Shown piece after piece: positions 1-13,810 of a DNA stretch of 64,000 bases. The stretch spans positions 32,625,733 to 32,689,732 of the forward strand of contig CATQJL010000305.1 in the NCBI GenBank assembly GCA_958299035.1, given 5' to 3'. Positions within the stretch are counted from its first letter, which is position 1, and every line of letters starts with the position of its first letter. Both the position numbers and the translations under genes were made by a program. Source of the stretch: Cylicocyclus nassatus. Its lineage: Eukaryota; Nematoda; Chromadorea; Rhabditida; Strongylidae. The notes below the pieces were generated by a model. That model was not told where the DNA came from and did no database searches. It saw only the letters and a program-made list of their open reading frames with translations.

Positions 1-3000
1 TATTTCCTGCAAATGACATGCTTCATTTGCGTATGGTTTATGAGATTCTTTACCCTTTCTAGAGCTGCAAAAAGAGTTGGACTTCACTTTTATTAGCGCA
101 CTCTAATGAAAAGTTTTGCTAGCCACTTTGACGATGAACGCAATAATCATTTTCACCAAAATTTTTCGCCCGTAATTTGTATGAAAAAAGAGAATTTGTT
201 CGAAAAAAGCAGCAATTGCTTCTTTTCTTTCAATTTTTTCGCTGACACTTTTCCATTCGGTATTCTCCGTAGTTATGGGCAAACTCAAGAAAAACGGTTA
301 CTGGTTTCTAAAGAGCATCGAAGCGCACTGAGAATGCTATGCTGTTCATCCTCGTAAAATCGTATGAACAGACTTAAAGATAAGGAATAGCCTAGAAGAA
401 GAAAGGCGGCTAGTTCACTTCACGATGCCCCGTAAGTTGGAAAAAACAGTAATGGGACATAGTTCAAGCGAAGCGGTTTGGGAATGTGAACTTGAACGGG
501 TATGATCCTTTACAATGATTTCTCTGATGAGGGACCGATAGTTCCCCGTTGAAATTGCGCTAAGGATGTGCGTAATTCTACCTTTTCTATCTGCAAAAGA
601 ATCCTAGGAAAATTATAATTTTGTTGTAAAAATGATTAGGATTAACTCGGAGAGATGCACTTTGATCGTGGAAATGCGTTTAATCATTGTCTTGATTCGC
701 TATTTCAGTTTTTTTCCCTTTGAGCCCTTTCAGTACTCGTCCGATTTTACTGGGCATAGAGCCGCTTAGTGGTCCTCTTTCTCTTCACCAAATGCATCTA
801 ATCGCTTTTACAAAAACGAGAACAATTTTCGTTATGAAAAAAAAAGGTTTGACAGCCAAGGAATGTATTAGGTATGAAGTCAGCATTTTCACTCTATAGT
901 ATGTTCTATAGTACGCTTCAAATAACACACCGTCACTTCAACTGTATATTCCTCCATTTCTTTCAATATTCAGGGTAAGGTAGATTTATGCAAAATTATA
1001 CAGAAATGCTTCGGTAGGTTAACACAATCTTAACTACGACTTTCCCCAAAGGCAGTGTCCAGACAAATCAGGATGTACTTGCGAAAGTGATTGGAAAAGC
1101 TTAACTATCATTGCCCAACAGGTAATCATTATAGAGAAATTCGATTTTAAACTTGCTTGGCACCCTACAACTGAGCTCCTCATTCAGGTGGGAAAGACGG
1201 CCTGTGGCGTAGCAATCATGACGGAACTGACGGACTCCATATTCCCAAAAATTAGTTTTTATTGAAAGGGTTTTTTATTGGCCGAATGATCGTGGCGAAA
1301 CCGTCGCATCGCCACAATCTGATAGATTTGACTTTTTCTTAGTAGTATTTTTAGAGCAACAACGAACCGGAATTGATGAAACTTGAATTAAATACGAAAA
1401 AATCTGTTTAAGAGATTATGGGAGTGCGACGATTTTGCAGCTCTTTTCTTCAGCGTAATACAATGAAAATCCTTCCCATGAAAGTGATTTCTGAACATTT
1501 TATGATTTTCCGGATCTTTGTAGAATTTTCTTTCCAAAGATCAAAACCCGATCTTTGAAAATCAATATGAACAAAGTTACGGAGTCCCGACACTTTCTTT
1601 CTTCAGGACGTCTTTTCTACCCGAATTAGGGGCTTAGTTGTACACGACGATGTTGTATAGAATGTCCATGAAGAGTACGGTAATTAGAATTCAACGAGAC
1701 ACAGTTTCTGTGTAACCTTTATGAAAGTATCTATCAAAAAATAAGCAAGCACAACATATACAAAGGTAAGTAAGAATGTAATGTATATGTTTCAAGTAGA
1801 AACTGACCCTCCTGAGAAAATTCGCGCTTGACAACAACTTTATTGAGTTCGCACATTTCCAATAAGAGTGAAAGAACTATCGAGTCTGAAATTAGCTTCG
1901 TAGTTACCCAGAAATTTGAGAAGTGGCTCAGTTACTGAGTTATTATTGCCCTCTTTTCCAATGGAGAGACGATTAGCTAGAAGCGAGCAAGAAAGAAAAA
2001 TTATAGCTTGAACTTTGAAAGGGGGTTTCTAAGATGCATCTGATTCTCAAAAATCGTCAAATTTTAGCTCACATTGCCCTGAATACGTCAACAGCTAATT
2101 AGCCTTTGGTGCATCAGGTCATTTTCAGCCTCTTAACGCCTATCGGCGCATCTTCAAGCCGGGTGCTAATTAGTCGCGGCTCTATCTAGATGACACTGAT
2201 TAGACTATGCAAATCGAGATATCCTTTCCGTTCACTCCTCACAACAGCAATATTCCTGTTTATATGGGGAAGGTTGTTACTTTCGGGGCACTTGCTATGC
2301 TTCCGAGAGTGGCTTTTCCGCTTGGACTGTTCCACTTCCAAGAAAGCATTCGTTTGTGACTAAATCTGTGACTACTCACTTGTAAACGAGCAGAGGGAGT
2401 GCATCGAAGCGGGTGGCTGTCCGGTCTAAGCTGCTGATTTGCTTGCACTGCTATGAAAGCGGAAACAAAAGTTCTGATTCCAGATTTTGCTTCGTTTTGG
2501 GTAAATAGCAAAGTACAGGGGTCTCTAAAGTGAAGGATGCCGTTATTGACACAGTTGCGAAACAGTAGCTTTATTCTTTCACGAAAAAATGTTTTTTTTT
2601 TTCAGCAATTTCCGTCATCAGATCGCCGACTCTGTTAGGAGACTTTTGCGCTCATCACGGCATTCACCTACGAAACTATTCTTCAGGAAGAAAAACGGCT
2701 ATAGCTCCGATCTGAGGTAAGAATTGTCGGTATTGTTTTTTAATAGATTTCACTCAAGCCAGGATTGGGTAACCTTAGATAAGTTTAACTCATGAATCGA
2801 TCGCTATCGATATGCGCGCGAAGGGTTGAAAGACTGAGAAGAACGAGAGAGGGCAGACATGGTCCCGTCACGAACTGCCAAAAAAGCAAAGTGGATACAC
2901 AAAAAATCAGCGAAGTAAAGATGTACTTATATGTAGCCTATGGTATTCTCGAATTTAAACCTCAAGTGAAAAAAAAAGTTGTGAATTCATGTTTTGACTA

Positions 3001-4327
3001 TTTCCATCCCAATCGGATTTGGTGCCATTCGACACGATGTGTGTTCACTTAGCAGTGTTTAACATCACTTTGCGTATCGCTATGGTACTTCGTGGCGGGA
3101 CCATGTCTGTTTTGTCTCGTACTCCACAATCTCTGCGCGCACAATGCCAGTGCTTTAATCGCGCGGAAGCAGCGCAGACTAATGTCGCTACGAGTGCAGT
3201 GTTTCTATGCCAATGTTTTGACTGCTTATAGGGTAAGATCTAAAGAGCACGAGACCTTTTACTGAAGCATTAAGAGGTTTACGGTGGTCAATCGTGAAAC
3301 AAAAAGTTTGCTTGCCCCATTCATCCCTCAGATATTTTTGGCATTTATGAAGTAAGGTAAACTTCGAAATCTTCAAACAAAAAACTTTCAACTTTGTTCA
3401 CAATGAACAAGTCCCACAAATGCAGAGGTAAAATGCAAAAGAAGTGAATTCTGCATATTTGATAACCATTGCCTCGAGCTGCTAATAGAGTGCTGTGCCA
3501 ATGAAGTTCTTCTCCACTCTGTTAATGCATGGTTGCTTTCAAACAACCTGCCCAGTGTTCAAAAAGCTTTGACTCGTAAGTTATTAGATCACAAGAAAGT
3601 CATTGCGAGAAGAAAAATCATGCTGCAAATTTGATGGATCCGCCTTGAGAACGAAGACGTGTGGAAGATGGGCACTGAGGTACTCGAAGGCTATTTTTTC
3701 ACTTTTTCCCACAAGCATCTGCTTATAAAATCTGATTAAAACATTTGCGGCTTGTGCAGTCATCGAGGATTCAATGGACATTGTGGAACATTCATAGAAT
3801 ACACAACTCTCGCCCACATTCTGATCAAAGTCTATCTCAGCTCACCAGCAGTTTTGGCGATCAGAGTTTATTCACAGCGTTTTTCCGATAAGAATTTCCG
3901 CCCTAGTTATTAAACAAGAGACCAAAAATTTCATGCGGCAATAATTGCTACGCATAATTCTCCATACACAGACAACCGAACTTCGTTAGCTTGATAAGCT
4001 TGGTAAACGCTCAGGTTTTGATGGGAAGCTGTATGAATATTCATTTGTGATATAGTTGACTACAGCTCAATAAACAAGGATTTTTGAAATTTTTGGTCCT
4101 ACACTAAGAGCGATATGAAAACTGCCTCTGCTAAATGCACTTCTATGCCAAATTCTTCGAGGTCGATTCAGGGACTTGAACGAGTATTTAACAAAATTAG
4201 GTTATTGAATTGATCAGTAAGGAAATAAAACAACTTCTTTTTTGGAAAAATTTATAGTGAGGTCTGTGCTCATAAAATAAAAGGTTGATGTAAGTGACTA
4301 GCAAAATATGACTGAACCTAAAAATAT
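1..4327. other. Gene-free stretch
   Basis: No splice-bounded coding sequence is seen on either strand. A solo end of the AAAGGCAGTGTCC repeat family is at 1049. Short frames (2260-2511 minus, 2792-3231 plus) have no motif and no convincing splice sites. Confidence 0.5.
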
Positions 4328-5345
4328 TAGGTCGTTCCGAAAGTAATGTCGCTTTTTTCGAATGAACGCCACTATTCGTGGAATTAACATTTTCAAGAGA
4401 TCTTAGGAGCATTCGATGCAGCATTTCATCCTCTTTCCAATGGTTGTAATTTCATTGCATAATTTTCTTTGAGCTGTCGAAAAATTAACAAAATCTGTGA
4501 CCCATGCTTTTTGCCATGGTCAAGTTCAGCTATTTTTCTAAATTTTTGTACCTATTCTTCGAAGAAGTACAAGTGACTGTTAGATAGAGCAAACCCTATA
4601 GGACAGAGAACAATTTTTTCTTTTCCTTATCTTGCTTCTTATGGTTTCTGGAATCAATTTTTCAATGCCATCAACTTCCATATTTAGTCAAGTCAAACCT
4701 CACAGAACAACAACAGGCAAGCGACTCGGGTGTCATTCGATGCAGCTTTTTCTCCTCTTTCTAGCGGTTGTTTTTTGTTTCCGATTCATCGTTTTCCAGG
4801 ATAAAATCATCGTAATTCAACTTTTCCAAGGCACTCCAAGGTGTACCCGAAATTTTCGAAAGTTGCTAAAGCGAAGCGGTGAACGCTCGTTTGGTTTGTA
4901 AAATTGTTGCCAAACCATAATCCATCTTTGTAAGCTTCAAAATCCGAAGACTTGTTGGCGTTTGATGCACTTGTGTCTGAGATAAGCCTGCTAAAATTCG
5001 TTGGTTCCATCAAAAAATCAGTACAAAAATTATGACGAGCTCTGAAAAGTAGAAAAATGTTGTGCTGTTTCCTGTAGGGTTTGCTCCATCCATCCATTAC
5101 TTGGACTCCTTTTGAGGTCTGTTATAAAATTTTAGAAAAATTGTGAAACTTGGCCATCTTAAAAAGCATAGGTTGCAGATTTTGGCTCTTTTCTGGAAGC
5201 TCATTAACTGCATTGCAACATCTTCATAACCGTTAGAAAGAGAATGAAATGCTGCATCAAATGCTACCAGAACCTTTTACATATCTTTGTTCCACGAGAT
5301 GTGGCATACGTTTGAAAAAAGCGACATTACTTTCGGAACGACCTA
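4328..5345. mobile_element. Mariner-like element with TTAGGTCGTTCCGAAAG inverted ends, decayed
   Basis: TA/GGTCGTTCCGAAAGTAATG at the left is matched by its reverse complement at the right end (CATTACTTTCGGAACGACC/TA), with at least 33 bp of terminal inverted repeat and TA on both sides. The ends resemble the TTAGGT...AAAAGTAAT ends of Hsmar1-type mariners. At about 1 kb it could once have coded a transposase, but no intact frame with a DD34D motif is visible. A 96-codon minus frame at 4807-5097 is a possible relic. Confidence 0.75.
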
Positions 5346-5667
5346 ATACAAATTAATTGCTAAGAATTATGAATTGTGAAGAGCGAGTTGGTAACAACTT
5401 ATACTGCAAAAATATAAATCTAATAGTTGGAGGGAGTGAGTTTCTGGCAACTTTACGGTGATGAGCAATCAAACAAGATTTTAGGCAATTACGAAATTGC
5501 GAAGCAAATACAAAATCAAAAGCAAACCTCAGAGTTTTTGTAAAAGCTTATAGATCTCAATATATTTGTAGGCTACCGATGTGATCCTCAATATAGTCTA
5601 CTTGCAGTGAAGAGTAATTGCTCACGCGCATATATTGTCGGCAATTTTTGGCACCGCAAGGACACTA

Positions 5668-6324
5668 CAGGGTGTCCCAAAAAATGTTTCGAACGTTTGA
5701 TCGTTAATATCTCTCTTCCCAAAAAGTCTTTTGCCTTGCTTTAGGTACCGTTTTGTAGAGCTGGCTTCAACTTAGATTTCCATTATAGAGCAAATCATTC
5801 ATCTCTTTCATTGCTGTAGGATTACGGTAGAAACTTGAAACATATGGTGTCAATGTGGAAAAAGCTGCCGTTTCAAAATTTTTCAAAAAATTGTGATAAC
5901 TTATGTAATAGGGTTTTTATACTATTCACAAGATTACGAAGGTTTCTAAACGGTGTAACCGCACTTTTTAGGGACATTGAAAAAATGGCCGCTACCTCTT
6001 ACCTGGCATAACTCTTCAATGAAGCATCATAATAAGTTGGGAACTTTACAGTTATAATCAGCAATTCTAATTAGCCTGGTGTAAAAGTTTTCAGGCTGTT
6101 TTGTTTCCTTTCTGAGGCAAAATATGGCCTTTCATGGTTCAAAACCCTCTTTGAAGTTTCTACCGTAACCCTACAGTAATGAAGAAAGATGGGTGATTCG
6201 TTCTATAATGGAAATCTAAGTTGAAGCCAGCTCTACAAAATGGTACCTGAAGCAAGGCAAAAGACTTCTTGGGAAGAGAGATATTAACGATCAAACGTTC
6301 GAAACATTTTTTTGGGACACCCTG
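5668..6324. mobile_element. Long-TIR element with CAGGGTGTCCCAAAAAA ends
   Basis: 657 bp flanked by TA. Left and right arms (about 5668-5835 and 6157-6324) are near-identical inverted repeats of about 170 bp, beginning CAGGGTGTCCCAAAAAATGT. The CAGGGTGTCCC end is a classic Tc1/mariner-superfamily terminus. The middle is non-coding, so this is a non-autonomous MITE. Confidence 0.85.
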
Positions 6325-6492
6325 TATATTAAGCGTCAGATCTACTAGCCTATACATCATAAAAAAGCAGAGCCATAAATCAATACGAAATATGTAGATA
6401 GCTAGAAAATACGAGCGCGACCGTATGGGTTATAAGCATTGCTCACATAAAAAACACTGAAGCATTGGAAAGAAATGCAAAAATAAATACTA

Positions 6493-7410
6493 GGCTGTTG
6501 CATAAGTTCTGTCCGATTTTTTTGCCTCATGTTTGAAGCAGCTGTTCTAAGAGAATTTCATCTCTAATTCGATACGGTTGGTATCATTGAAAAGTGCTTT
6601 CCTTGCGCTTTCTAAAGCATACCAGAATTCAATAAAATTCTTAGTGTACGGAGATCACAGGCCTAAAATCTCTAAGTGGCCGAGGTACGTTCTATCCCTA
6701 GAAATATGTCCTTGCGAGGATATCTCCACAATGCGCCCTTCAAGTCAGGTTCTTTCATTGGCTTCGGAATAAGGGTATGGAATGCTAGTATATGCAGAAG
6801 TTCGGTCCCATGAAGAATACGTCTTGCTAGTGAAATTTATCCTCGAACATAAATCTTTGGTATAGATGTTTTACAAGCAATAACTTTCTGCGAATAGAAG
6901 TAATCGACAAGCTCAAAGTTGGAGGTGCTAGGGCAAAGCAAGAGCTAACAGGGCCCATCCACCAATTCCTTTTCGGCGCTCACGTCAGTTGTAAAACGTT
7001 CGTAGTTCATAAATAGGCATGCACACATGTGCTGAAGCGAGGTCAAAAAGTGGCTAATTTTTTGTTCGGTCAAAAAAATCTCTCGGCAGCGCAAACCCTA
7101 TGGGCTCTTTTATGTTGCATAATAATCTGCGAAAATTTCTCTATCCATCCATTATTAGAAAAGATGCCTATCAATTTTCATAAGGGAGCGTTACCATGTC
7201 AAAAAAGACAGATTCGAAGAAAAACGCTGCGAAGTTTTTGCATTCTTGGTTCTTCCTTAACAAAGATTTGCGCAGATCTCAATATGCATTTTTTAGCCAA
7301 GGGACTGCTCAACACATAGAAACTAAGACCTTGGAAAAAAGTTGACTCTGAAAGAAGTTATGACATTTTAAACTCAAAAATTCAAATCGGACAGAACTTA
7401 TGCAACAGCC
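6493..7410. mobile_element. Mariner-like element with GGCTGTTGCATAAGTTCTGT ends
   Basis: About 918 bp between TA dinucleotides. The left end GGCTGTTGCATAAGTTCTGTC and the right end (GACAGAACTTATGCAACAGCC) are exact inverse copies, and the inverted repeat continues through CCGATTT. The interior has short broken frames only. Confidence 0.8.
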
Positions 7411-9978
7411 GTACTTGTACAGACGTACCTGAATTCACCTTCGGAACTTAAATAGTAATGCATTCCTAGACTTTTACAACCTGTAAAAATAATCGTTTCA
7501 TTTCCTTGTAAACCTTATGAAGCTATTTAGTTGCGCAGTTTTTGATTTAGCTTACCATATCTATGAATATATACACAACATGACCCATAGCTGACAATTC
7601 CTGCAGTTTTTTTTTTGAAGCAAAAGCTGCGAGTCTCTACTTCTGTTCACACCCATGGGATTGATTCATATTCGTTGACTTTAGTGAGTCGCAAAAGGGC
7701 CATTTCAACTCGGTTAGAAGTGAGTCATGTCACTTGCTTTGAAGAAGAATGGTATCTGCGAAGAGAACAGAAAATTTGTATGTGAAAGCGACAGGGCTAA
7801 GAGGAGGATGAATGGAACAGAAGTGTTTGAAAACTTCGATTAATCCAGCATTCATTTTTATAAATCTATAGCAGCCAAGATTTTATGAGTCCCCAAAAAT
7901 TTCACTTGGAAGTTCTTCAAAAATTGCGGATATCTAAAGTTTTCAAAGAAGTGAGATGGAAAAATGAAACTCTTAAATTATTACAGATTCTAGTTAACAG
8001 CAATGGGTAATTTACTAATTTTCAAAGGGAGCGCAAATTTATTTGAATTTATGTTTCCTTGAATTTATTCTTCTTTTAGCACACCAAACTCCACTCGGAG
8101 CGTTTCATTCACGGAAGCACTATCATGGCCGTTCATCGATGACGATGTGCCAGAAGAATGACAATGACCGTCATATGATTAACTTTCTCATCACAAAGAA
8201 ATTCTCCTCCTATGGGTTCATTTTCTCGTCAAATTTCTCCTCGTTGCACTTGATCTCGAGGTGTCTTTACTTGTACATAGTGTTCGGGCATTTGTGACCA
8301 GTATCAACGAATTATTCACTGTCTTCTGGTCTCTACTCATCACATAGTAGTGAAATTTTAGCTTCTCATTCGTGCCAGACATCTCTTCACCACATGACTT
8401 CATTTCCTTTCAAGGAGGTTGTTTGGTGTTCTGGTTGTTTATGAAGGAATAAACATAACAAATTCCGTTTGTTCACAACCGACTTGAGTGATTAAAAATA
8501 CGTCAACCTTATGTCAATAACTGCCTCATGGATGGTAAGTGATCCGCTGAAGTGCATGCACTTGTGACTGACGGACTAGCAACAAGCTTGCCAATTTTAT
8601 GCTCATGGCTGAGCATAGAATAGGCAAGCGTTTAGATTTGCAGCTGCTTCTATTCAAAGTCAACACTTGATGAAATAAGGTTACCTACAATACAGTGCTG
8701 TACATAATCATAAAGCCACTCTAGAAATCGTCGTAATTTTCGTTCTTGACCATAACCATCGAATTTCGACTAAATATTTTACTGGTTTATTTGAATCGAT
8801 TTATTCGAATGGCTAGACGCTTGGATAAATAATTATAAAATGATTTGTTCCAATATCTTGAAGAAAAATCTAAACCTTGCTGGCGTAAGCGTCTCAGTCA
8901 ATGTGCGCTCTGCACCAAACTCGAAATTTCGTATATCGATAATGTCGAATAGACATTCAAATAGTATTCGTTCAAACCTCGAGCTCCCATAATTCGAGTT
9001 TTCAGATTTTATTCAGAGCACCGTTTTTTGATTATTCAAGTTTGCGAATTTTGTTCAAGAAAAATTCCGAGTTTCGAATTTCGAACGCGAATATATTCAA
9101 AGTTTTGTTCGAATAGTTAGTTACATACGATTTGAAACAAAATATAGTATAGACAATAAAGCGTATCACTTTATTTCGAGTATGAAAAAGGTTTCTGTCT
9201 CTAAAGCTAAGTTAGCGTTCGAAAATGACGTTTGAAAAAAGGAACGGCCTGAGTAGTTGGTTGTTAAGAGATTTAGTCTACAACCCATAGTATCAGCCTG
9301 CACGCTAAGCTTCCTAGCAAAAAAACACAAAAGCATCTGCTTTTCTTTCCTTAATTGAAAGATTTAATAACATGTTGAAGGACGTCTTCGCATCTTTTCA
9401 CCGAGTAGTGGTCGCCTTTTCCAGATAGCACGCAGCATTTTTCTATTTGTGCAGGTCAATTTCATGTAAGAGCAGAATATTCTTTCAGGCATTTCCTCCT
9501 TATTTGTATTTGGCATCTTTTTAAACACTTGATATAAGATAGAACGAATATTCAAATATATACGAATATTTGAACCTTTCGACCAAGTACTGTAGCTGTT
9601 TACACTGCAAACTTCAGCAGAGACATACCTAATTGGTTTTATGTGGTGTAATGTGCGTGCCGACGATTACAACACTCCCGTCTTTTTCAGAATAGTTTCG
9701 CTCAATGTAATGTAGCATTTCCATATGCTTTTATATCAAAGCAAATATACCTGTAGTGATCATGTTTGTTTCCATAAAATAGAGCCGCCACGCCATGTAG
9801 CTTGCAATATTGTTCGCAAACTTTGATTTCCGTTTCAAAAAAAACCACATAAAGAGTTGGCTGAGTTGTCGTAGGCTATGTAACTGTCACGATACAAACG
9901 GTGCTAGAATTTGAAAATGTCGTACCGTCAAGAGTTGCTTGTGCTTTCTTCTTCACATCTGGCTGACGTGAGACCTCC
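7411..9978. other. Gene-free stretch
   Basis: AT-rich DNA. 8760-9130 is unusually full of TTCGAAT/ATTCGAA motifs in both orientations, which suggests old repeat remains. No coding exon is supported. Confidence 0.45.
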
Positions 9979-10388
9979 TTGAAGGCAGTGTCCGGGCAAA
10001 AACTCGATTTTGAGATTTTGTGCTTACCCGGGCCTATTTGCTATGCTGAATCCGAAAATGCACACTGGAGAGCGCAAAAACGGCTAAAAACGGCTCCAGC
10101 ACAGGAGGAAATCAGCAGGCGGGCAGGGTCCTTCCCACTCGAATTCACGCTCCCAGCTTCCGGAGCGATCTTCTCGCTTCCGGTTTAAGGTCAGCCGCCC
10201 GCATTTGGCCGGTGACAATGTCAGGACGGCTAGCAGAATCGAGAAGGCCACTTCGAAAGCTGGGAGCGTGAATTCACAGTGGGGAGGACCCCGCCCACTT
10301 GCTGTTTCCCTCCTGCGTTTCGGAGTTAGCATGAGGATTAGGACAAGCAAAAAATCTTAAAATCGAGTTTTTGCCCGAATACCTGCAT
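9979..10388. mobile_element. TTRAAGGCAGTG-family foldback element
   Basis: The left end TTGAAGGCAGTGTCCGGGCA with AAAAACTCGATTTT and the right end (AAAATCGAGTTTTTGCCCGA) are inverted copies. The 410-bp body also folds: GAATTCACGCTCCCAGCTT at 10141 is mirrored near 10258. It is GC-richer than its flanks. Confidence 0.65.
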
Positions 10389-11465
10389 TTGAAACTACTG
10401 AAAATTTGCAAAACGTTTACGATATAACGCGAACTAAAATGCACATAAATGCCAAAGAATGCGGTCGCATACAAACCCTCATAACGCAAGTAAGATTAAG
10501 TTCCTAGAGGTCAGAAATCTGACAGAGAGATAGGCGCAGATGCCCAGATCGTTTGCCACAGTTAACGTAGGCAACGGAAAGAGTACTTGAATGTGGAACA
10601 ATGTAAATTACAAAACAATGTTGACCGCAGCGTTAGCTCCAAATACCCTCTACGATGTGGTGAGGAAGCAGGAAAGAGGTGAGAATCAAAACAAGTCTTG
10701 ACTATGAAGAGAACATGCTTTCGCCTAACAAAACAGTCTCTGTAGGTTCGTAACATCGAGAATCTTGATGCCGTCATCGTAAATTCGTGCGGCATAGTTT
10801 TGAGCAGAGTGAGACCAACGTCACTTGTATGACTAATACGACGGGAGGCGACACATTGCATTTTTTGTACTGCATGTAGGTATGGCCTCGGTTCGCGACT
10901 TACTCACTTCTCTCGTAGTCCAAAACATAACATCGTGATTGCAGCTTCGCTGTCGGTTTTGCGATCTCCGGGTTTCACGCAACTGGATGATTACCCATCA
11001 AGAGTCAAGCTCCGAAAGGATACCTACAGATGCATGGTACAAGATAACGAAAGATTAGCATGCATATCCGGTTTCGTTGAAAAATGTGAGAAAACACGAG
11101 AGCAAACATGTGCAGTGCGCACCACTTAATGACGGTAAACTGCCCATTCTTTTTCGATTTATCTCTTTACATTCGAGAGCTTCAATTCTAAGCTTTTGAT
11201 CACTCTTACGCTTCGCTGGTATCACACATTTTCTAACGAAGTGGTAGGAAAAGCAGAAGGTTGCAACAGCCACTTGTAGCTACTTGTTTGGGCCTCCTTC
11301 TCCATTAACTTAAACTTCTAGCAAATCATCTTCATTTAAAACGCTGATGCCGTCCTGTTGGATGTCTTGGAAACCTTTGCGCTACTGGATGGTGGATCGG
11401 AGAAGTTTCGATTCACGAAACATGTGTGACAATCGCTGAACATTAGTGAGCATCATGAGATTAGG

Positions 11466-11690
11466 AAGAAGTCGAGCTGCTTTTCGACATGTTAAATTGT
11501 CTCTGTCTCTTGTCTTCTTCTTCCTTTCTGGTTGATGTGGTCGACAAATTTGAAGTGTTTGTTTTGTCGCGCAGGACGCCCAATGAACGACATTTTTTCA
11601 CTTGTGGTGGCGCTGTGACGGTGTCGACTTCCATCGCGCTATCGGATCTTTCGCATGACATGTTTTTATGTTTGAGGGCAGAATTGTCTC
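11466..11690 (-). CDS. Candidate terminal exon, Ser/Thr/Lys-rich
   Basis: Minus-strand frame reading MSCERSDSAMEVDTVTAPPQ, then a KEEEDKRQRQ charged cluster and a Ser-rich end before TAA. The amino-acid mix looks more protein-like than the frames around it. I see no clear acceptor and recognise no domain. It could be the 3' end of the gene suggested at 13.3 kb, or chance. Confidence 0.25.
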
Positions 11691-13207
11691 TTCGTCCTCT
11701 TTGGTTTCGAAGAAGACGGGGAAAAATGGTTTCGAAGAAGACGGAGCAAGTCATGGGATGAGCAAGAGCGATAATTCAAACATGAAAAGAATTCAGCTTA
11801 AATCATATCGCACAACGTCGCAACTGCATTGGGAGTCGGGCAAGACACACCGGCTTGCTGTAACTTGTGACAATTACACTTGACTTGACATGCGCATAAT
11901 AAGCATCTTTGACAAATGAATTTGAATGAAAAATGTGTGGGTGTGACAAATACAAGACTAGTAGCAATACTGCTTCATTGCTACCATTACGAGGATTATT
12001 AAATATACCTTGTAGGCCCAGAGCGATTTCCTGTCGTGACTTTCCAGCATTTTGTTTCTTTTACATCTGCGTTCTAAAATTGTGCAGTTGCTAAGTTATC
12101 AGTCGGTAGAAGCCCACCAGATTTGCAGAGTAATAGCCAAGGCATCTTCATGCTTCGCTCTACTCCTTCTTCTACGTGGAGCACCAGCGCCATCCTTTGA
12201 ATTCTAGTATATGCTAAATTAGGATTACCAGAAGGATGATTAGAGGATTGACCGAACGAATGAATTGCAAATGCCTATCTTGGGAGTCTTTTGTAACACA
12301 TAAGTTGCCCAGCCTTCCATTTCGCTTGCTGTGTATAGTGTGTGCTTGCGAACACAATGATATAATTCCAAATGATTTGATGTTGTGAAGTGGGCATACT
12401 GCGGATAGCAGGAACCACTCTATTTTTCTGCACGACTAGTTTTCTTTTATGTATTGAGGTGAACAATTTGACGGTGACTGACATCTTAGAGATTTCAATT
12501 TCAAAAAAGCATACCTTGACTATTTCTATCGCTTTAACGGTCACCAGCCACGACAGATGTGCAGACAATTTGAGAGCTGACGTACTGTCAACATCTCTCT
12601 GTGTTTCTTCTGCTTCGTGAAACTTATGTAAAAGGCACAAGCACCTCCTCTGCAAAGCAATCCGGGAATACATCTGCAACCGTCAAAAAAAAGGTATATG
12701 TCATCACTCATAATATAGAAAGGATTAACATCGGAGCTTTCCTGAATGCCTTACTTAAAAACTCTGTTCGCATTGCAAACAAACTTTTGTACCGAAATAT
12801 CCGAAGTGTGACTTTGACAGAATCATCATGATTGTGTTGTAGCTAGGTACGCGGTTCAGAATGCTACAGAAGAATGTAAACATGCAAAAACGGGACACTT
12901 CCCCTGAACTTTTTCGTATTCGTCAATGTTCTTTTGCTCTTGAGAAACAATAAATTGCTTTCTTGTGCGCACAAAGCAGATGGTAGAATTATGATAAGCT
13001 CTTCGTTTTGTATCTCTCCTAAGCAATCGAGTCTATGTATAGTACTCTTCGTTCTTTAGAACATCCGAAAATAAAACAATATAACTGGTTTAATAAACCT
13101 AAAGGAGATAGAAAGATAAACGGCGAACTCATTCTAGCTGCTTAACTTATTTTCCTAGCGCAGTGATCTAGCAGTGATTCGTCAACTCAACTGTTTACGA
13201 AAGTTTC

Positions 13208-13533
13208 CTAAGCACGCCGGACATCTTGAGGTGAACTGCTCGGTCTCTGTTTGCAACAGCTGCCGGCTGCTGAATTGTACACATCTAAAATGCGGAAAGT
13301 AAAAGCGAGCATGCTGCACCTTCCGATGTTTTCAGGCTTCGCGAAGAAAAGAAGAGATTCACAGTTGTAACATCTGTGGATCTTCTTCTCCGCAAGTTTC
13401 GCTCGTTGCACCGGTTTCTTACTTCCTTTACCGCATACTCTAAGGAATGGTGTCTTGTAAATATGCGTACAAGATCTTTCGCAAAGGGCCATTCTACAAA
13501 GGTGGCAGGCTTTCATGATCATTTTACACGACC
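13208..13533 (-). CDS. Candidate exon with two CxxC pairs (zinc-ribbon-like)
   Basis: An open stretch on the minus strand after a TTTTAACAG acceptor (phase 1). It encodes CHLCRMALCERSC, then a basic linker (KGSKKPVQRAKLAEKK), then HRCYNCES. Two CxxC pairs about 40 residues apart with a basic linker are what zinc-ribbon proteins such as the RNase P subunit RPR2/RPP21 group look like. I cannot confirm a family. The frame can run to a TAG at 13208, or splice at 13320 (GTGCAG donor, 35-nt intron) into a tail containing CPACLGNF. No convincing upstream exon was found. Confidence 0.35.
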
Positions 13534-13810
13534 CTGTTAAAAGAGGTTTTTCCCCTACAGTGAACCTGCAAACTCACATCTACCCTAGGGTATGTGAAGG
13601 CTCAGCGAGCTTTTGAGGTATCTAAACAATGAAGCCCACTCGAAAAAGTGTTCGGCCCGATTGGGGCTGAAGATGTTGTATGGTAAAAAAGTAGCCCCTC
13701 GCTGAAGTTTTGTCCGGGCACTGTCCCAAATAAACTATGCAGCATACGATATATGAACGCGGTCGCCGAAAGTGTCTGACGTGGGACTGTGTTGGGTTGT
13801 GTATCTACCG

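Noticed and set aside
4807..5097. Intact mariner transposase
   Set aside because: The 96-codon frame has no recognisable DD34D or helix-turn-helix motif and the surrounding frames are broken.
12275..12679. 134-codon minus frame
   Set aside because: Parts look protein-like and there are possible donors (GTATGC, GTACGT), but no consistent chain of phases with neighbouring candidates could be built.
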